A DNA stretch of 56,041 nucleotides, taken from Planctomycetia bacterium (GTDB lineage Bacteria > Planctomycetota > Planctomycetia > Pirellulales > S012-138). How positions within the stretch are numbered: position 1 is the first letter of the stretch; each line of letters opens with the position of its first letter. Positions 37,712 to 48,072 of this stretch are shown one piece after another. The notes beneath the pieces were generated by a model that was not told the origin of the DNA, ran no database searches, and was given only the letters and a program-made list of their open reading frames with translations. The stretch covers positions 1-56,041 of the forward strand of contig JACOUI010000074.1 in NCBI GenBank assembly GCA_016177915.1, given 5' to 3'. The translations under genes and the position numbers were made by a program.

Positions 37712-39330
37712 GACCCGCCTCCGACCGCCGCGTCGGGACGGATCGAGCTGTACCACTCCGACCACTTTTTCATGGCCGACTTTTTCTGCTCCGCCGAGGG
37801 CCGCAGGACGAGTCCGAAGCCGTCCGGTTTGCGGCTGATGAGGCGCAGGGCGCTTTCCGCCGCCTGCACGACGTCGAGGTCGTCATCCGACAAGAGCTGG
37901 ATCAGCGCCGGGACCTGGTCGAGGTTCCGGCTCCGCCCCAGGCCCTCGATCGCCGACAGCCGCACGGGCCGCTCGCCGCGCTGCGCCAACCGCGCCAGGG
38001 CGGAGGCGTGTTTGGCCAGCACCTCGACGTCCCCCTTGCGCGCCTGGTCGGCCAGCGCTTCGCGCGCCGCGGCGTACTGCTCGTGCCGCGGGTTGTCGAT
38101 GATCTGAAGCACCTTCTCCAGCGGCGCCTCCAGCGGCTTCACCACGATCTCGCCGTCGCGCAGCCGCACGCCGGGCTTGTCGGGGAACCCGCTGCCGGCC
38201 ACGAGCACGCTCGACTGGTGCCGGCGAATAAGCGATTTGTCGAGGCTCCTCTGCGTCGAGCGCAGGAGAAACAGAATCGCGAACGCCGTATCCGGAACAG
38301 ACATGTTCTCCTGCGCCTGCCAGCTCCCGTCCGCCCGTTGCTCTTCGACGATGAAGCTCGCCCCTTCCTGGTACCAGGTCGGGTTCTTGGGCCGGACGTG
38401 CAAGTCGGCCTCGCGCAGGCTCTGGTAGCGCTCCATGGCGTAGAAGTAGTAGTAAATCCAACCCTTCTCGGGCCTGCGCTTATAGTGCTGCGTGATCCAG
38501 GTGTTGCCGGCCGTGATCGCCCGTTGAAAGTACTTCAGCTCGATCGTGGTCTTGAGGCGCTTCTTGCGCTCTTCCTCGGATTCATAGGGCTGGAGGGCGG
38601 CGGGCGTGTCGTCGTCGTCGCGCTTGCGAAGCTGGCCGTGGCCAAGCTGGTTGCGCACGATGTACAGCGCTCCCATGGCGGCCACGGTCAGCGTGTCGGT
38701 GACGGCGCCCTGCTTGACGCGCTGGTCGAGCGAGCCGGGCGTCCCCTGGTAGCTCCAGCCGCCGTCGGGCGCCTGCGTCGAAATCAGCCAGTCGGCCGCC
38801 CGCTCCCAGACGCGCGGCGGCGTTTCGATGCCCGACAGGTCGGCCGCCTCCCACAGCCCCAGCACGGCATACTGCGTCATGGACGTGTCGCAGGTCTTGC
38901 CGTTCGCCTCGTTCGAGACGGGATACCCCCAGGCCCCCGGCCGCTTCTGCAGCCGGTGCAGCGCTTTCACGTAAACCTCGATCTCCTGCCGGTACTTCGA
39001 CGGGTCCATCGCCACCAGGAACATGATGCACACGCCGGCGTCGTAGATGAGTCCTTCGGAATAGGCGTCCGGACCGGCCTTGGCCGTCGCCAGGACCGCC
39101 TGCAACGCCTCCTGCACCTTCGGCTCGTTCTTGTCCTTGCCGGCCTTGAGAAAGGCCAGGCCGACGAGGGCCTTGCCGCCCAGGCGGCCGTACTCCGCCG
39201 TGCGCAGATACTCCAGGCCGTCCTCAACGGCCTTCTTGACCTCCGGGCTCTCCGGTCCGATGCCCGCCGCGGGGTGGGCCGCCAATAGCGCCACCGCGCA
39301 TCCCGCCGTCAAAACGAGCGTCCGTCGCAT
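37708..39330 (-). CDS. Exported prenyltransferase/squalene-oxidase-repeat protein with HEAT-like end
   Basis: A 540-residue protein from ATG 39330 with a signal peptide (LVLTAGCAVALLAAHPAAG). It contains alpha/alpha-barrel repeats of the squalene-oxidase type (DGLEYLRTAEYGRLGGKALV, TQAPDGGWSYQGTPGS, EQRADGSWQAQE) and a HEAT-like C-terminal part (about 420-500, LSAIEGLGRSRNLDQVPALI). The catalytic DxDD motif of true squalene/hopene cyclases is not seen, so it is probably a binding or scaffold barrel rather than a terpene cyclase. It heads the five-gene minus-strand cluster. Confidence 0.8.
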   Translation of the reverse strand: MRRTLVLTAGCAVALLAAHPAAGIGPESPEVKKAVEDGLEYLRTAEYGRLGGKALVGLAFLKAGKDKNEPKVQEALQAVLATAKAGPDAYSEGLIYDAGVCIMFLVAMDPSKYRQEIEVYVKALHRLQKRPGAWGYPVSNEANGKTCDTSMTQYAVLGLWEAADLSGIETPPRVWERAADWLISTQAPDGGWSYQGTPGSLDQRVKQGAVTDTLTVAAMGALYIVRNQLGHGQLRKRDDDDTPAALQPYESEEERKKRLKTTIELKYFQRAITAGNTWITQHYKRRPEKGWIYYYFYAMERYQSLREADLHVRPKNPTWYQEGASFIVEEQRADGSWQAQENMSVPDTAFAILFLLRSTQRSLDKSLIRRHQSSVLVAGSGFPDKPGVRLRDGEIVVKPLEAPLEKVLQIIDNPRHEQYAAAREALADQARKGDVEVLAKHASALARLAQRGERPVRLSAIEGLGRSRNLDQVPALIQLLSDDDLDVVQAAESALRLISRKPDGFGLVLRPSAEQKKSAMKKWSEWYSSIRPDAAVGGGS

Positions 39331-39717
39331 TTGTTCCGCCTCCGCTGGGAACACCCGCAGATTCTTTCACTTTGACGTTAGTGCGGCCGGGGCAGGGTGT
39401 CAAGAAAGGGCGCCGCGAGCGGGGAGCATCGGCCCCGCCGGTATCACGATGCGTAATGGCGAGCGGCGGAGCGAACTCCGTTTTCATTTGGCACGCGCGC
39501 TGCTGTGAGCTGCCGGCTTCAGCCGGCATCCTGTTTGCCGCCGGGCTTCAGCCGGTGGTAGGTAGGCTGCCTAAGCGCATCTTAGCCGGCTTCAGCCGGG
39601 CTTCTCGCCCCGCTTTAGCAGATGATTCCGTCCCGCGAAAAACTTGATCCGCGCTCCGCGCCGCTTTATCGTGACCGGTGCTCAATTGCCCCTCCCCACC
39701 ATCATGGAGCTACTGCC
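39331..39717. other. Intergenic region between divergent transcription units
   Basis: This holds the promoters of the minus-strand operon and of the cyclase gene, plus three short palindromic repeats (annotated separately). A GGAGC ribosome site lies before 39718. No gene is supported. Confidence 0.5.
39512..39600. repeat. Three REP-like palindromes (CCGGCTTCAGCCGG type)
   Basis: Three short inverted repeats of one family lie at 39512-39527, 39541-39555 and 39585-39600, each CCGG(G/C)CTTCAGCCGG with a hairpin-forming core. Between them lies GCGCATCTTAG-like spacer. They are probably dispersed genomic repeats rather than operator sites. Confidence 0.7.
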
Positions 39718-40761
39718 ATGTCCGCCCGCCGAGTCCGCTTTCCCGTTGCCGTTGCTCTCGTTGTCGCCCTCGTCTGGCTCTCCGGCGTCTCCGCACAAAA
39801 CGAGCCGGCGGGAATCAAGGGCTGGCAGAAAGGCAAAGGCTGGGGCTGGATCTGGGGCAAGGACGACGAAGTGGGCGCGCTCAACGCCATGAACGCCGAC
39901 TCTGTTCGCGCGGCCCTTTCGCTGGCCAAGGCGGGCCGCGTCTACGACCTGGGCGTCACCTACAGCCGCAACAGCTTCAAGTGGCCCGGCCACAGCCCCG
40001 GCGAGATCATCACCTTCCGCAGCCCCGAGGGCGTCAAGCGGCAGGGCGATCACGACTTCGCCGTCTCGGCGACGAACTCGTCGGGCACGGCCTGGCACTC
40101 CTGCGCCCTCTTCATGAACGACAACGTGGCCACGCAGATCGACGGGCTGGGGCACGTCACCATCGGCAAGGACAACCACTGGTACAACGGCTACTCCGAA
40201 AACGACTGGGGCGGCAACTGGGGCGTCCGCAAGTGCGACGCGACGACGATTCCGCCGATCGTCGCCCGCGGCGTGATGCTCGACATCGCCGGCGTCAAGA
40301 AGGTCGAGCAGCTTCCGAGCGGTTATCCGATCACGCCGGCGGACGTCGACGCCGCCCTGGCCGCTCAGAAGGTAAGGCTCCAGCCGGGCGACGTCGTCAT
40401 CTTGCGCACGGGTACGCTCCGCCACTGGGGCAAGGACGGCTCAGACCACCCGACGATCAAGACCTACGACTCGGCCGGCATCACGCTGGAAACGGCAAAG
40501 TACCTCGTCGAAGAGTTCGGCGCGATGCTGATCGCCTCGGACACGAGCGGCCTGGAAGTCGCCCCCGCGCTGCCCGGCCAGGACTCGTTCATCCCGGTCC
40601 ACAAGTACCTCCTGGTCGAGCAGGGCGTTCACATCGGCGAGTTCCACAACTGCGAGGAGCTGGCGCGGGACAAGGTGTACGAGTTTTGCTACATGGCGAC
40701 GGTGAACAAGATCGCGGGCGCGACGGCGGGATTCACGCTGCGGCCGATTGCGATCAAGTGA
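39718..40761 (+). CDS. Exported cyclase-family metal hydrolase (kynurenine-formamidase-like)
   Basis: A 347-residue protein from ATG 39718 with a signal peptide (VALVVALVWLSGVSAQ). It shows the cyclase-family (PF04199) layout: GWIWGKDDEVGALNAM at the start, VATQIDGLGHV as the metal-binding TxxDxxxH region, then PIVARGVMLDIAG, LQPGDVVILRTGTL and the C-terminal LPGQDSFIPVHKYLLVEQGV. Family members hydrolyse amides or lactones, such as N-formylkynurenine. Its secretion makes tryptophan catabolism unlikely and the substrate is unknown. Monocistronic or the first gene of a plus-strand group. Confidence 0.85.
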   Translation: MSARRVRFPVAVALVVALVWLSGVSAQNEPAGIKGWQKGKGWGWIWGKDDEVGALNAMNADSVRAALSLAKAGRVYDLGVTYSRNSFKWPGHSPGEIITFRSPEGVKRQGDHDFAVSATNSSGTAWHSCALFMNDNVATQIDGLGHVTIGKDNHWYNGYSENDWGGNWGVRKCDATTIPPIVARGVMLDIAGVKKVEQLPSGYPITPADVDAALAAQKVRLQPGDVVILRTGTLRHWGKDGSDHPTIKTYDSAGITLETAKYLVEEFGAMLIASDTSGLEVAPALPGQDSFIPVHKYLLVEQGVHIGEFHNCEELARDKVYEFCYMATVNKIAGATAGFTLRPIAIK

Positions 40762-40855
40762 ACGGCGCCGCGACGAACAAGATCCCCGCAAAACCTGAAT
40801 AGGGGGGTACAATGGCGTAGGACCATCTTAGCGGCGAACGAAAAACAAATGTCGT

Positions 40856-40895
40856 CTTTCGCTCCGCGAAAGAGCGCCGTTTCGCGGAGCGAAAG
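40856..40895. repeat. 16-bp perfect inverted repeat
   Basis: CTTTCGCTCCGCGAAA (40856-40871) and its reverse complement (40880-40895) flank an 8-base loop. Each arm is itself partly palindromic (TTTCGC...GCGAAA). It lies 22 bases before the start of the 40917 gene and could fold in the mRNA leader. The lack of a T-tract argues against a simple terminator. It looks like a dispersed repeat. Confidence 0.75.
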
Positions 40896-40916
40896 GCGAC
40901 GAGGAGAACGTCTGCA

Positions 40917-41192
40917 ATGCCTACGACTCGCCCCCGCTACAACCAGGAGGAATTCGCCAAGCGCGGCGACGCCATCTACGACCGCGACGTCGCCCCGCGC
41001 CTCAGGCCAGAGGACGACGGCAAGTTTGTGGCCATCGACATCGAGACGGGCGCCTACGAGATCAACGACGACGAATTGGCGGCGTGCGACGCGCTCCGCG
41101 CTCGCGTTCCCAAGGCGCAGATCTGGATGGTGCGGGCCGGGTCGAGGTATTTGCATCGCTTCGGTGGGCGGGAACTTCAAGGCAAGCCATGA
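40917..41192 (+). CDS. Small conserved-looking hypothetical protein, coupled to penicillin acylase
   Basis: A 91-residue soluble, charged protein (MPTTRPRYNQEEFAKRGDAI ... DGKFVAIDIETGAYEINDDE ... WMVRAGSRYLHRFGGRE). Its stop TGA overlaps the ATG of the downstream acylase gene (ATGA at 41189). The DxETGxYEIxxDE pattern suggests a folded domain but no function is recognised. A good AGGAG-like site is upstream. Confidence 0.7.
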   Translation: MPTTRPRYNQEEFAKRGDAIYDRDVAPRLRPEDDGKFVAIDIETGAYEINDDELAACDALRARVPKAQIWMVRAGSRYLHRFGGRELQGKP

Positions 41193-43576
41193 CAACCGGT
41201 GCCGTGCGGATACACTGCGCTCTGTTCATTCTGGCCGTCGCCGGCACCAACGCTATGGCTCAGACCTCGGCTTTGCTGCGAGATGACTGCCGAGCCGTCC
41301 TTGCCCAACTCGACGGCGAAATCGCCCTGCCGGGGCTCACGCAGCCCGTCGAGGTGCTGCGCGACCGCTGGGGTGTGCCGCACATTTACGCGAAGAACCA
41401 GCACGATCTCTTCTTCGCCCAGGGATTCGTGGCTGCCCAGGACCGGCTGTTTCAGATGGACGTGTGGCGGCGCCTGGCGGCCGGAGAAACGGCCGAGGTG
41501 CTGGGAGAAAGCGGGATTCCGATCGACCGGTTCGCGCGGCTCGTCCGCTATCGCGGCGACATGCAGGCCGAGTGGCAAAGCTATTCGCCCGACACGCGCG
41601 AGATCGCCGAGGCATTTTCGGACGGCGTCAACGCCTACATCGACCGCGCGGGCGACCGCCTGCCGATCGAATTCAAGATTCTCGGCGTCAGGCCTTCGCG
41701 CTGGCGGCCGGAAGACACTCTGGGCCGCATGGCCGCCGTGGCGATGACGCGGAACCTCAAGAACGAAGTGCAGCGGGCGCAGCTTGTTGCGGCCGTCGGC
41801 GCCGAAAAGGCCGCGCAGCTCGTCCCGCCCGATCCGCCGCACGAGCCGGTCGTCGCCCTCGATCACGAGGAGCTGGCCGCCATGGGCAAGCACGTGATCG
41901 CCGACCTGGAGGCGGCCACGAGCGCCTGGAAGTTCAGCGCCGGCGGCAGCAACAACTGGGTCGTGGATGGCACGCGCTCCGCCTCCGGCAAGCCGCTTTT
42001 GGCCAGCGACCCGCACCGCGAAATCGCGCTTCCCGCCCTGCGATACCTCGTTCACTTGAACGCCCCCGGCTGGAACGTCATCGGGGCGGGCGAGCCGGCG
42101 CTGCCGGGCGTGGCGATCGGGCACAACGAGCGCATCGCCTGGGGGTTCACGGTCGTCACCACCGACCAGAACGACCTGGTCGTCGAAGAGACCCATCCGG
42201 CGGACCCCACGCGCTACAAAGCGGGCGACCAGTGGCAGCCGATGCAAGTTGTCCGCGAGAAGGTGCGCGTGAAAGGCAAGGACGCGGCGATCGAAATCGA
42301 ATTGCGATTCACTCGTAATGGCCCCGTCATCTACCAGGACGAGAAGCGGCGTCGCGCCTATGCGCTCCGCTGGGTGGGCAGCGAGCCGGGCACTGCGGCC
42401 TATTTGCCGTCGCTGGCGATCGACCGGGCGGGAAACTGGCAGGAATTCCGCGCCGCCGTCGCCCGGTGGAAAACGCCCTCGGAGAACATCATCTACGCCG
42501 ACGTCGAGGGCAACATCGGCTGGATCGCCGCCGCGCTCACTCCCAAACGCCGCGGCTCCGACGGCCTGCTGCCCGTGCCGGGCGCCTCGGGCAAGTTCGC
42601 CTGGGACGGCTTCCTTTCCATCGACGACTACCCGCAGGAGCATAACCCCAATTCGCACACGATCGCCACGGCCAATCACAACATTTTGCCGGCCGGCTAC
42701 GAGCACGAAATCTCCTACGAATGGGCGCCGCCCTATCGCATCGGGCAGGTCCGCCGCCGCCTGGAAGAGAAACCGAAGTTCACGCTGTCCGACTTCGCCG
42801 CCTATCAGCACGATAACACGTCGATCCCCGGCCAGACGCTGGCGCGAATCGCCGGCCGGATGAAAAACCTGGACTCGAGCCTGGAGCCGTTCCGCGGGCA
42901 GATGGCCGAGTGGGACGGCGTTTTGCACGGCGAAAGCGCCGCCGGCGCGGTCTACGGACTCTGGCTGCAGCGGATCATGGACGAGTTCTTCCGGCCGCGC
43001 GTCCCAGCGGAGCTGATGGAATTCGTGACCGGTCCGGGGCGGATTCCACTGGTGCTTGAGCAGCTTGAGCGGCCGACGGAAACCTGGTTCGGGACGAAAA
43101 CAGAAAACTCTGGGCCGGAAAAATCGCGCGACGAATTCCTCGCGCGCACGCTCGCCCAGGCCGTGCAAAAAGGCAAAGAACTTCTCGGCGATCCGGCCAA
43201 GACGCCCTGGACCTGGGGAAGGCTCCACACCGTGCGCTTCAAGCATCCGCTATCGGACCTGGGCGAGTCCTACGCCAAGGCGTTCAGCCTCGGGCCGATT
43301 GCCTTGGGCGGCGACGGACTCTGCCCCAACGCCGCGCGGCACAACGAGAAGTTCGAGGTGACCAACGGACCCAGCTACCGGCAGCTCTTCGACCTGGCCG
43401 ACTGGGACAAGGGCCTGGCCACGAGCACGCCCGGCCAATCGGGCCAGCCCGGCAGCCCGCACTACGCGGACCTTCTCCCCCTTTGGTCGCGGGGCGAGTA
43501 TTTCCCGCTGGCGTTTTCGCGGAAGAAGGTGGAGGAGGTGACGGCCCACAAGTTGGTGCTGCGGCCGAAGGAATGA
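41189..43576 (+). CDS. Exported penicillin-acylase-family (Ntn hydrolase) enzyme
   Basis: A 795-residue precursor from ATG 41189, overlapping the preceding stop. A signal peptide (about 1-22, ending NAMA) is followed by the alpha-chain (VEVLRDRWGVPHIYAKNQHD, FFAQGFVAAQDRLFQMDVWR). Autocatalytic processing would occur at the nucleophile S254 (AGGSNNWVVDG). The beta-chain continues with DPHREIALPALRYLVHLNAP and NIIYADVEGNIGWIAA. Family members cleave amides such as beta-lactam side chains, acyl-homoserine lactones or lipid amides. Substrate cannot be read from sequence; periplasmic location fits acyl-amide turnover. Confidence 0.9.
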   Translation: MTTGAVRIHCALFILAVAGTNAMAQTSALLRDDCRAVLAQLDGEIALPGLTQPVEVLRDRWGVPHIYAKNQHDLFFAQGFVAAQDRLFQMDVWRRLAAGETAEVLGESGIPIDRFARLVRYRGDMQAEWQSYSPDTREIAEAFSDGVNAYIDRAGDRLPIEFKILGVRPSRWRPEDTLGRMAAVAMTRNLKNEVQRAQLVAAVGAEKAAQLVPPDPPHEPVVALDHEELAAMGKHVIADLEAATSAWKFSAGGSNNWVVDGTRSASGKPLLASDPHREIALPALRYLVHLNAPGWNVIGAGEPALPGVAIGHNERIAWGFTVVTTDQNDLVVEETHPADPTRYKAGDQWQPMQVVREKVRVKGKDAAIEIELRFTRNGPVIYQDEKRRRAYALRWVGSEPGTAAYLPSLAIDRAGNWQEFRAAVARWKTPSENIIYADVEGNIGWIAAALTPKRRGSDGLLPVPGASGKFAWDGFLSIDDYPQEHNPNSHTIATANHNILPAGYEHEISYEWAPPYRIGQVRRRLEEKPKFTLSDFAAYQHDNTSIPGQTLARIAGRMKNLDSSLEPFRGQMAEWDGVLHGESAAGAVYGLWLQRIMDEFFRPRVPAELMEFVTGPGRIPLVLEQLERPTETWFGTKTENSGPEKSRDEFLARTLAQAVQKGKELLGDPAKTPWTWGRLHTVRFKHPLSDLGESYAKAFSLGPIALGGDGLCPNAARHNEKFEVTNGPSYRQLFDLADWDKGLATSTPGQSGQPGSPHYADLLPLWSRGEYFPLAFSRKKVEEVTAHKLVLRPKE

Positions 43577-43594
43577 ATCGCGCTCGCCCGATCG

Positions 43595-43612
43595 GACCGC
43601 ATGAATGCGGTC
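43595..43612. terminator. Short hairpin between convergent genes
   Basis: GACCGCAT (43595-43602) pairs with ATGCGGTC (43605-43612) around a two-base loop, between the convergent acylase and rpsA genes. There is no T-run, so a terminator role is uncertain; it is also of a type dispersed as a genomic repeat. Confidence 0.4.
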
Positions 43613-43643
43613 ACTACAAACGGCCCGAAGGCGGTACTCCAAC

Positions 43644-45452
<1,809 letters not shown>

Positions 45453-45926
45453 ACGCAGGGGCGATCCTCACGGCGCTGACGAACCAGCCGGCGCCGGCCG
45501 GCCGTTCTTGGGGCGCGTCAGCCTTCCAGGAAAGAAGGTTTCACCCAGGCCCGCTGCGCACCGCGCGCAGGGACTTTCCAGGCAAATTGTGTTAGAACGG
45601 GTGATGATACCACGGCCGGCGGATGCTGGCAATTGCTGATTGAGGCGGACGTTCTGGTTCTCATCACCAAACCCGAAGCGCACGCAAGGGCGCGTCGCGG
45701 CCGCAGGGCAGATTGGCGCTGGCGAACGCGCCCATTGCGATGCTTGGCAATCGAGCATACCTTCCAGCGTCGAGCCACGCCGCCATCGTGTTCCGGCCGA
45801 AATTTCTCGCCGATCAACGGAACTAAGGCGGTTCGGTTTCCGTCGTAAAGCTAAACTCCAGCAGCGGCACAGCAGACTTCCCGATCGCCCCTCCCGCAAA
45901 CCCAATCCACGTCAGGAGTTATCGAC
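45453..45926. other. Intergenic region upstream of rpsA and of the DUF4139 gene
   Basis: About 470 bases between divergent genes. It should contain the rpsA promoter and leader and the promoter of the 45927 gene. No gene, clear hairpin or strong promoter consensus could be identified by eye. Confidence 0.45.
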
Positions 45927-48020
45927 ATGCATCTCCCTCGCTTCGCCCGCTGCGTGCTTTTCCTGTCAGCGGCAATGCTGATCCTGGCCGCCGCCATCTC
46001 CGCCCGCGCCGAAGAAGACGCCAAGCTCCCGATCAAGCGCGTCGTGCTGTTCAACTCCGGCGTCGCGTTCTTCGAGCACAACGGCGAGGTCGAAGGCAAC
46101 GCCCGCGTCGATCTCAAGTTCAACGTCGGAGACGTGAACGATCTCTTGAAGAGCATGGTCCTGCAGGACATGGGCGGCGGAAAGGTCTCCACGATCAACT
46201 ACGGCTCGAAGGACCCGATCACCAAGGCGCTGAAGACGTTCGCCGTGGACCTGACGGTCAACCCCACGCTGGCCGACCTCTTGGCCCAGGTTCGCGGCGA
46301 GAGAGTGCGCGTCACGGCCCCCAACGAAATCGTGGGCGTGATCGTCGGCGTCGAAAAGCGCAAGCAGCCGATCAAGGACGGCGAAACGATCGACGTCGAA
46401 ATCCTCAACCTGTTGACCGACGAAGGACTCCGCAGCGTCAACCTCAGCAACGTCGGCACGATCAAGCTCTTGAACCCGAAGCTCGACGAAGAGCTGCGCC
46501 AGGCACTGATGATCCTGGCGACGGGTCACGACGTCGACAAGAAGACTGTCGGCCTGAATTTTCTGGGCGACGGCAAGCGGCAGGTCCGCGTCGGCTACGT
46601 TCAGGAAGCGCCGATCTGGAAGACGAGCTACCGGCTCGTGCTGACGGACGACGAGAAACCCCTCCTGCAGGGCTGGGCGATCGTTGAAAACACGACCGAA
46701 GCCGACTGGAATAAGGTCGACCTGACGCTCGTCAGCGGCCGGCCGATCTCGTTCGTCATGGACCTCTACCAGCCGCTCTATCTGGCGCGGCCCGTGGTCG
46801 TGCCGGAGCTGTTCGCTTCGCTCCGTCCGCAAACCTACGACCAGGACCTGGCTGCCGCCGAGGGTGAGTTCCGCAAGAAGGCCGACGACGTGGCCGAACT
46901 CAAATCGCGCGGCGGCGGGGCATTTGCTCCGCCGGCGCCGGGCAAAGCCGGGGCTCCCGCAGACGCCCTGGCCCGTCGCGCTTTGTCGGAAGGCCTCGAT
47001 AAGAACTCGGCCGGCGAGCGGTTTGATCCGGGCCGCGGCGTGCAGTCCGCGGCGCAGGCCGGCGACCTCGGCGAGCTATTCCAGTACCGCATCGAAACGC
47101 CGGTCACGCTTCCCCGCCAGCAGTCGGCCATGCTGCCGATCGTCAACGGCGCCGTCGAGGCCGAGAAAGTCTCCATCTACAACCGCAACGTCCACGTCAA
47201 GCACCCGCTCAACGGCCTGCAACTGACGAACTCGACCGGCCTGCACCTGATGCAAGGCCCGATCACCGTCTTCGACGACGGCGCCTACGCCGGCGACGCC
47301 CAGACGACGTACCTGCAACCCGGCACCAAGCGCCTTATCAGTTACGCGATGGACCTGGGCACGGAAGTCTCGCCCGTCTCCAAGGGAAACCCCGAGCAGC
47401 TCGTGAGCTGCAAGCTCGTCAAGGGCGTGATGCATACGTCAACCAAGTATCACCGGGCGATGGAGTACACCGTCAAGAACTCCGGCGGCAAGCCCAAGAA
47501 GGTGTTGCTCGAGCAGCCCAAAGACACCACCTGGCAGCTCGTGGGCATCAAGCCCGACGAGACCACGCGCGACCTCTACCGCTTCCACGTGACGGCCGAG
47601 CCGGGCAAGCCGTCGGTCGTGACCGTGAACGAGGAGTACACCGCCGGGCAGCAGATCGCGCTGTCGAATACCGACGACAACACGATCCGCTTCTACATGA
47701 GCGCGAAAGTGGTGAGCGAGGACGTGAAGAAGGCCCTGGCCGAGGTCATCCGCCGCAAGCAGGAACTCTCGCAGCTTGTGACGGACCGCAATCGCTTGCA
47801 GCAGCAGGTGACGGTCATCGACCAGGAGCAGGTCCGCATCCGCCAGAACATGGGCCAGCTCGACCGGACGAGCGACCTCTACCAGCGGTACGTCAAGAAG
47901 CTCACGGAGCAGGAAGACAAGGTCGACCAGCTTCGCGTGCAGATCGAGGGGCTGATCCAGCAGGAGAACGCCAAGCGGATCGACCTGGACAAGTACCTCA
48001 TCAACCTCACGATCGGGTAA
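45927..48020 (+). CDS. Exported DUF4139 domain protein
   Basis: A 697-residue protein with a signal peptide (VLFLSAAMLILAAAISARA). An N-terminal strand-rich part (IKRVVLFNSGVAFFEHNGEV) leads to the DUF4139 region (about 205-600), with VGYVQEAPIWKTSYRLVLTD and LLQGWAIVENTTEADWNKVD. The latter matches the family's hallmark of a WxPxYR-type strand and ENxTxxDW. A C-terminal coiled-coil (about 605-690, ELSQLVTDRNRLQQQVTVID) ends it. The function of the family is unknown. Similar proteins are common in planctomycetes; a cell-surface or envelope role is inferred. Confidence 0.85.
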   Translation: MHLPRFARCVLFLSAAMLILAAAISARAEEDAKLPIKRVVLFNSGVAFFEHNGEVEGNARVDLKFNVGDVNDLLKSMVLQDMGGGKVSTINYGSKDPITKALKTFAVDLTVNPTLADLLAQVRGERVRVTAPNEIVGVIVGVEKRKQPIKDGETIDVEILNLLTDEGLRSVNLSNVGTIKLLNPKLDEELRQALMILATGHDVDKKTVGLNFLGDGKRQVRVGYVQEAPIWKTSYRLVLTDDEKPLLQGWAIVENTTEADWNKVDLTLVSGRPISFVMDLYQPLYLARPVVVPELFASLRPQTYDQDLAAAEGEFRKKADDVAELKSRGGGAFAPPAPGKAGAPADALARRALSEGLDKNSAGERFDPGRGVQSAAQAGDLGELFQYRIETPVTLPRQQSAMLPIVNGAVEAEKVSIYNRNVHVKHPLNGLQLTNSTGLHLMQGPITVFDDGAYAGDAQTTYLQPGTKRLISYAMDLGTEVSPVSKGNPEQLVSCKLVKGVMHTSTKYHRAMEYTVKNSGGKPKKVLLEQPKDTTWQLVGIKPDETTRDLYRFHVTAEPGKPSVVTVNEEYTAGQQIALSNTDDNTIRFYMSAKVVSEDVKKALAEVIRRKQELSQLVTDRNRLQQQVTVIDQEQVRIRQNMGQLDRTSDLYQRYVKKLTEQEDKVDQLRVQIEGLIQQENAKRIDLDKYLINLTIG

Positions 48021-48072
48021 GTTGGGATATCGTGGCTGGGGTCTCGCGCAGCGAGCCCCCAGCCACGTTTCC

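Noticed and set aside
41177..43246. 689-codon minus-strand open frame opposite the penicillin acylase
   Set aside because: It mirrors the third-codon GC bias of the acylase gene and has no recognisable motif or signal.
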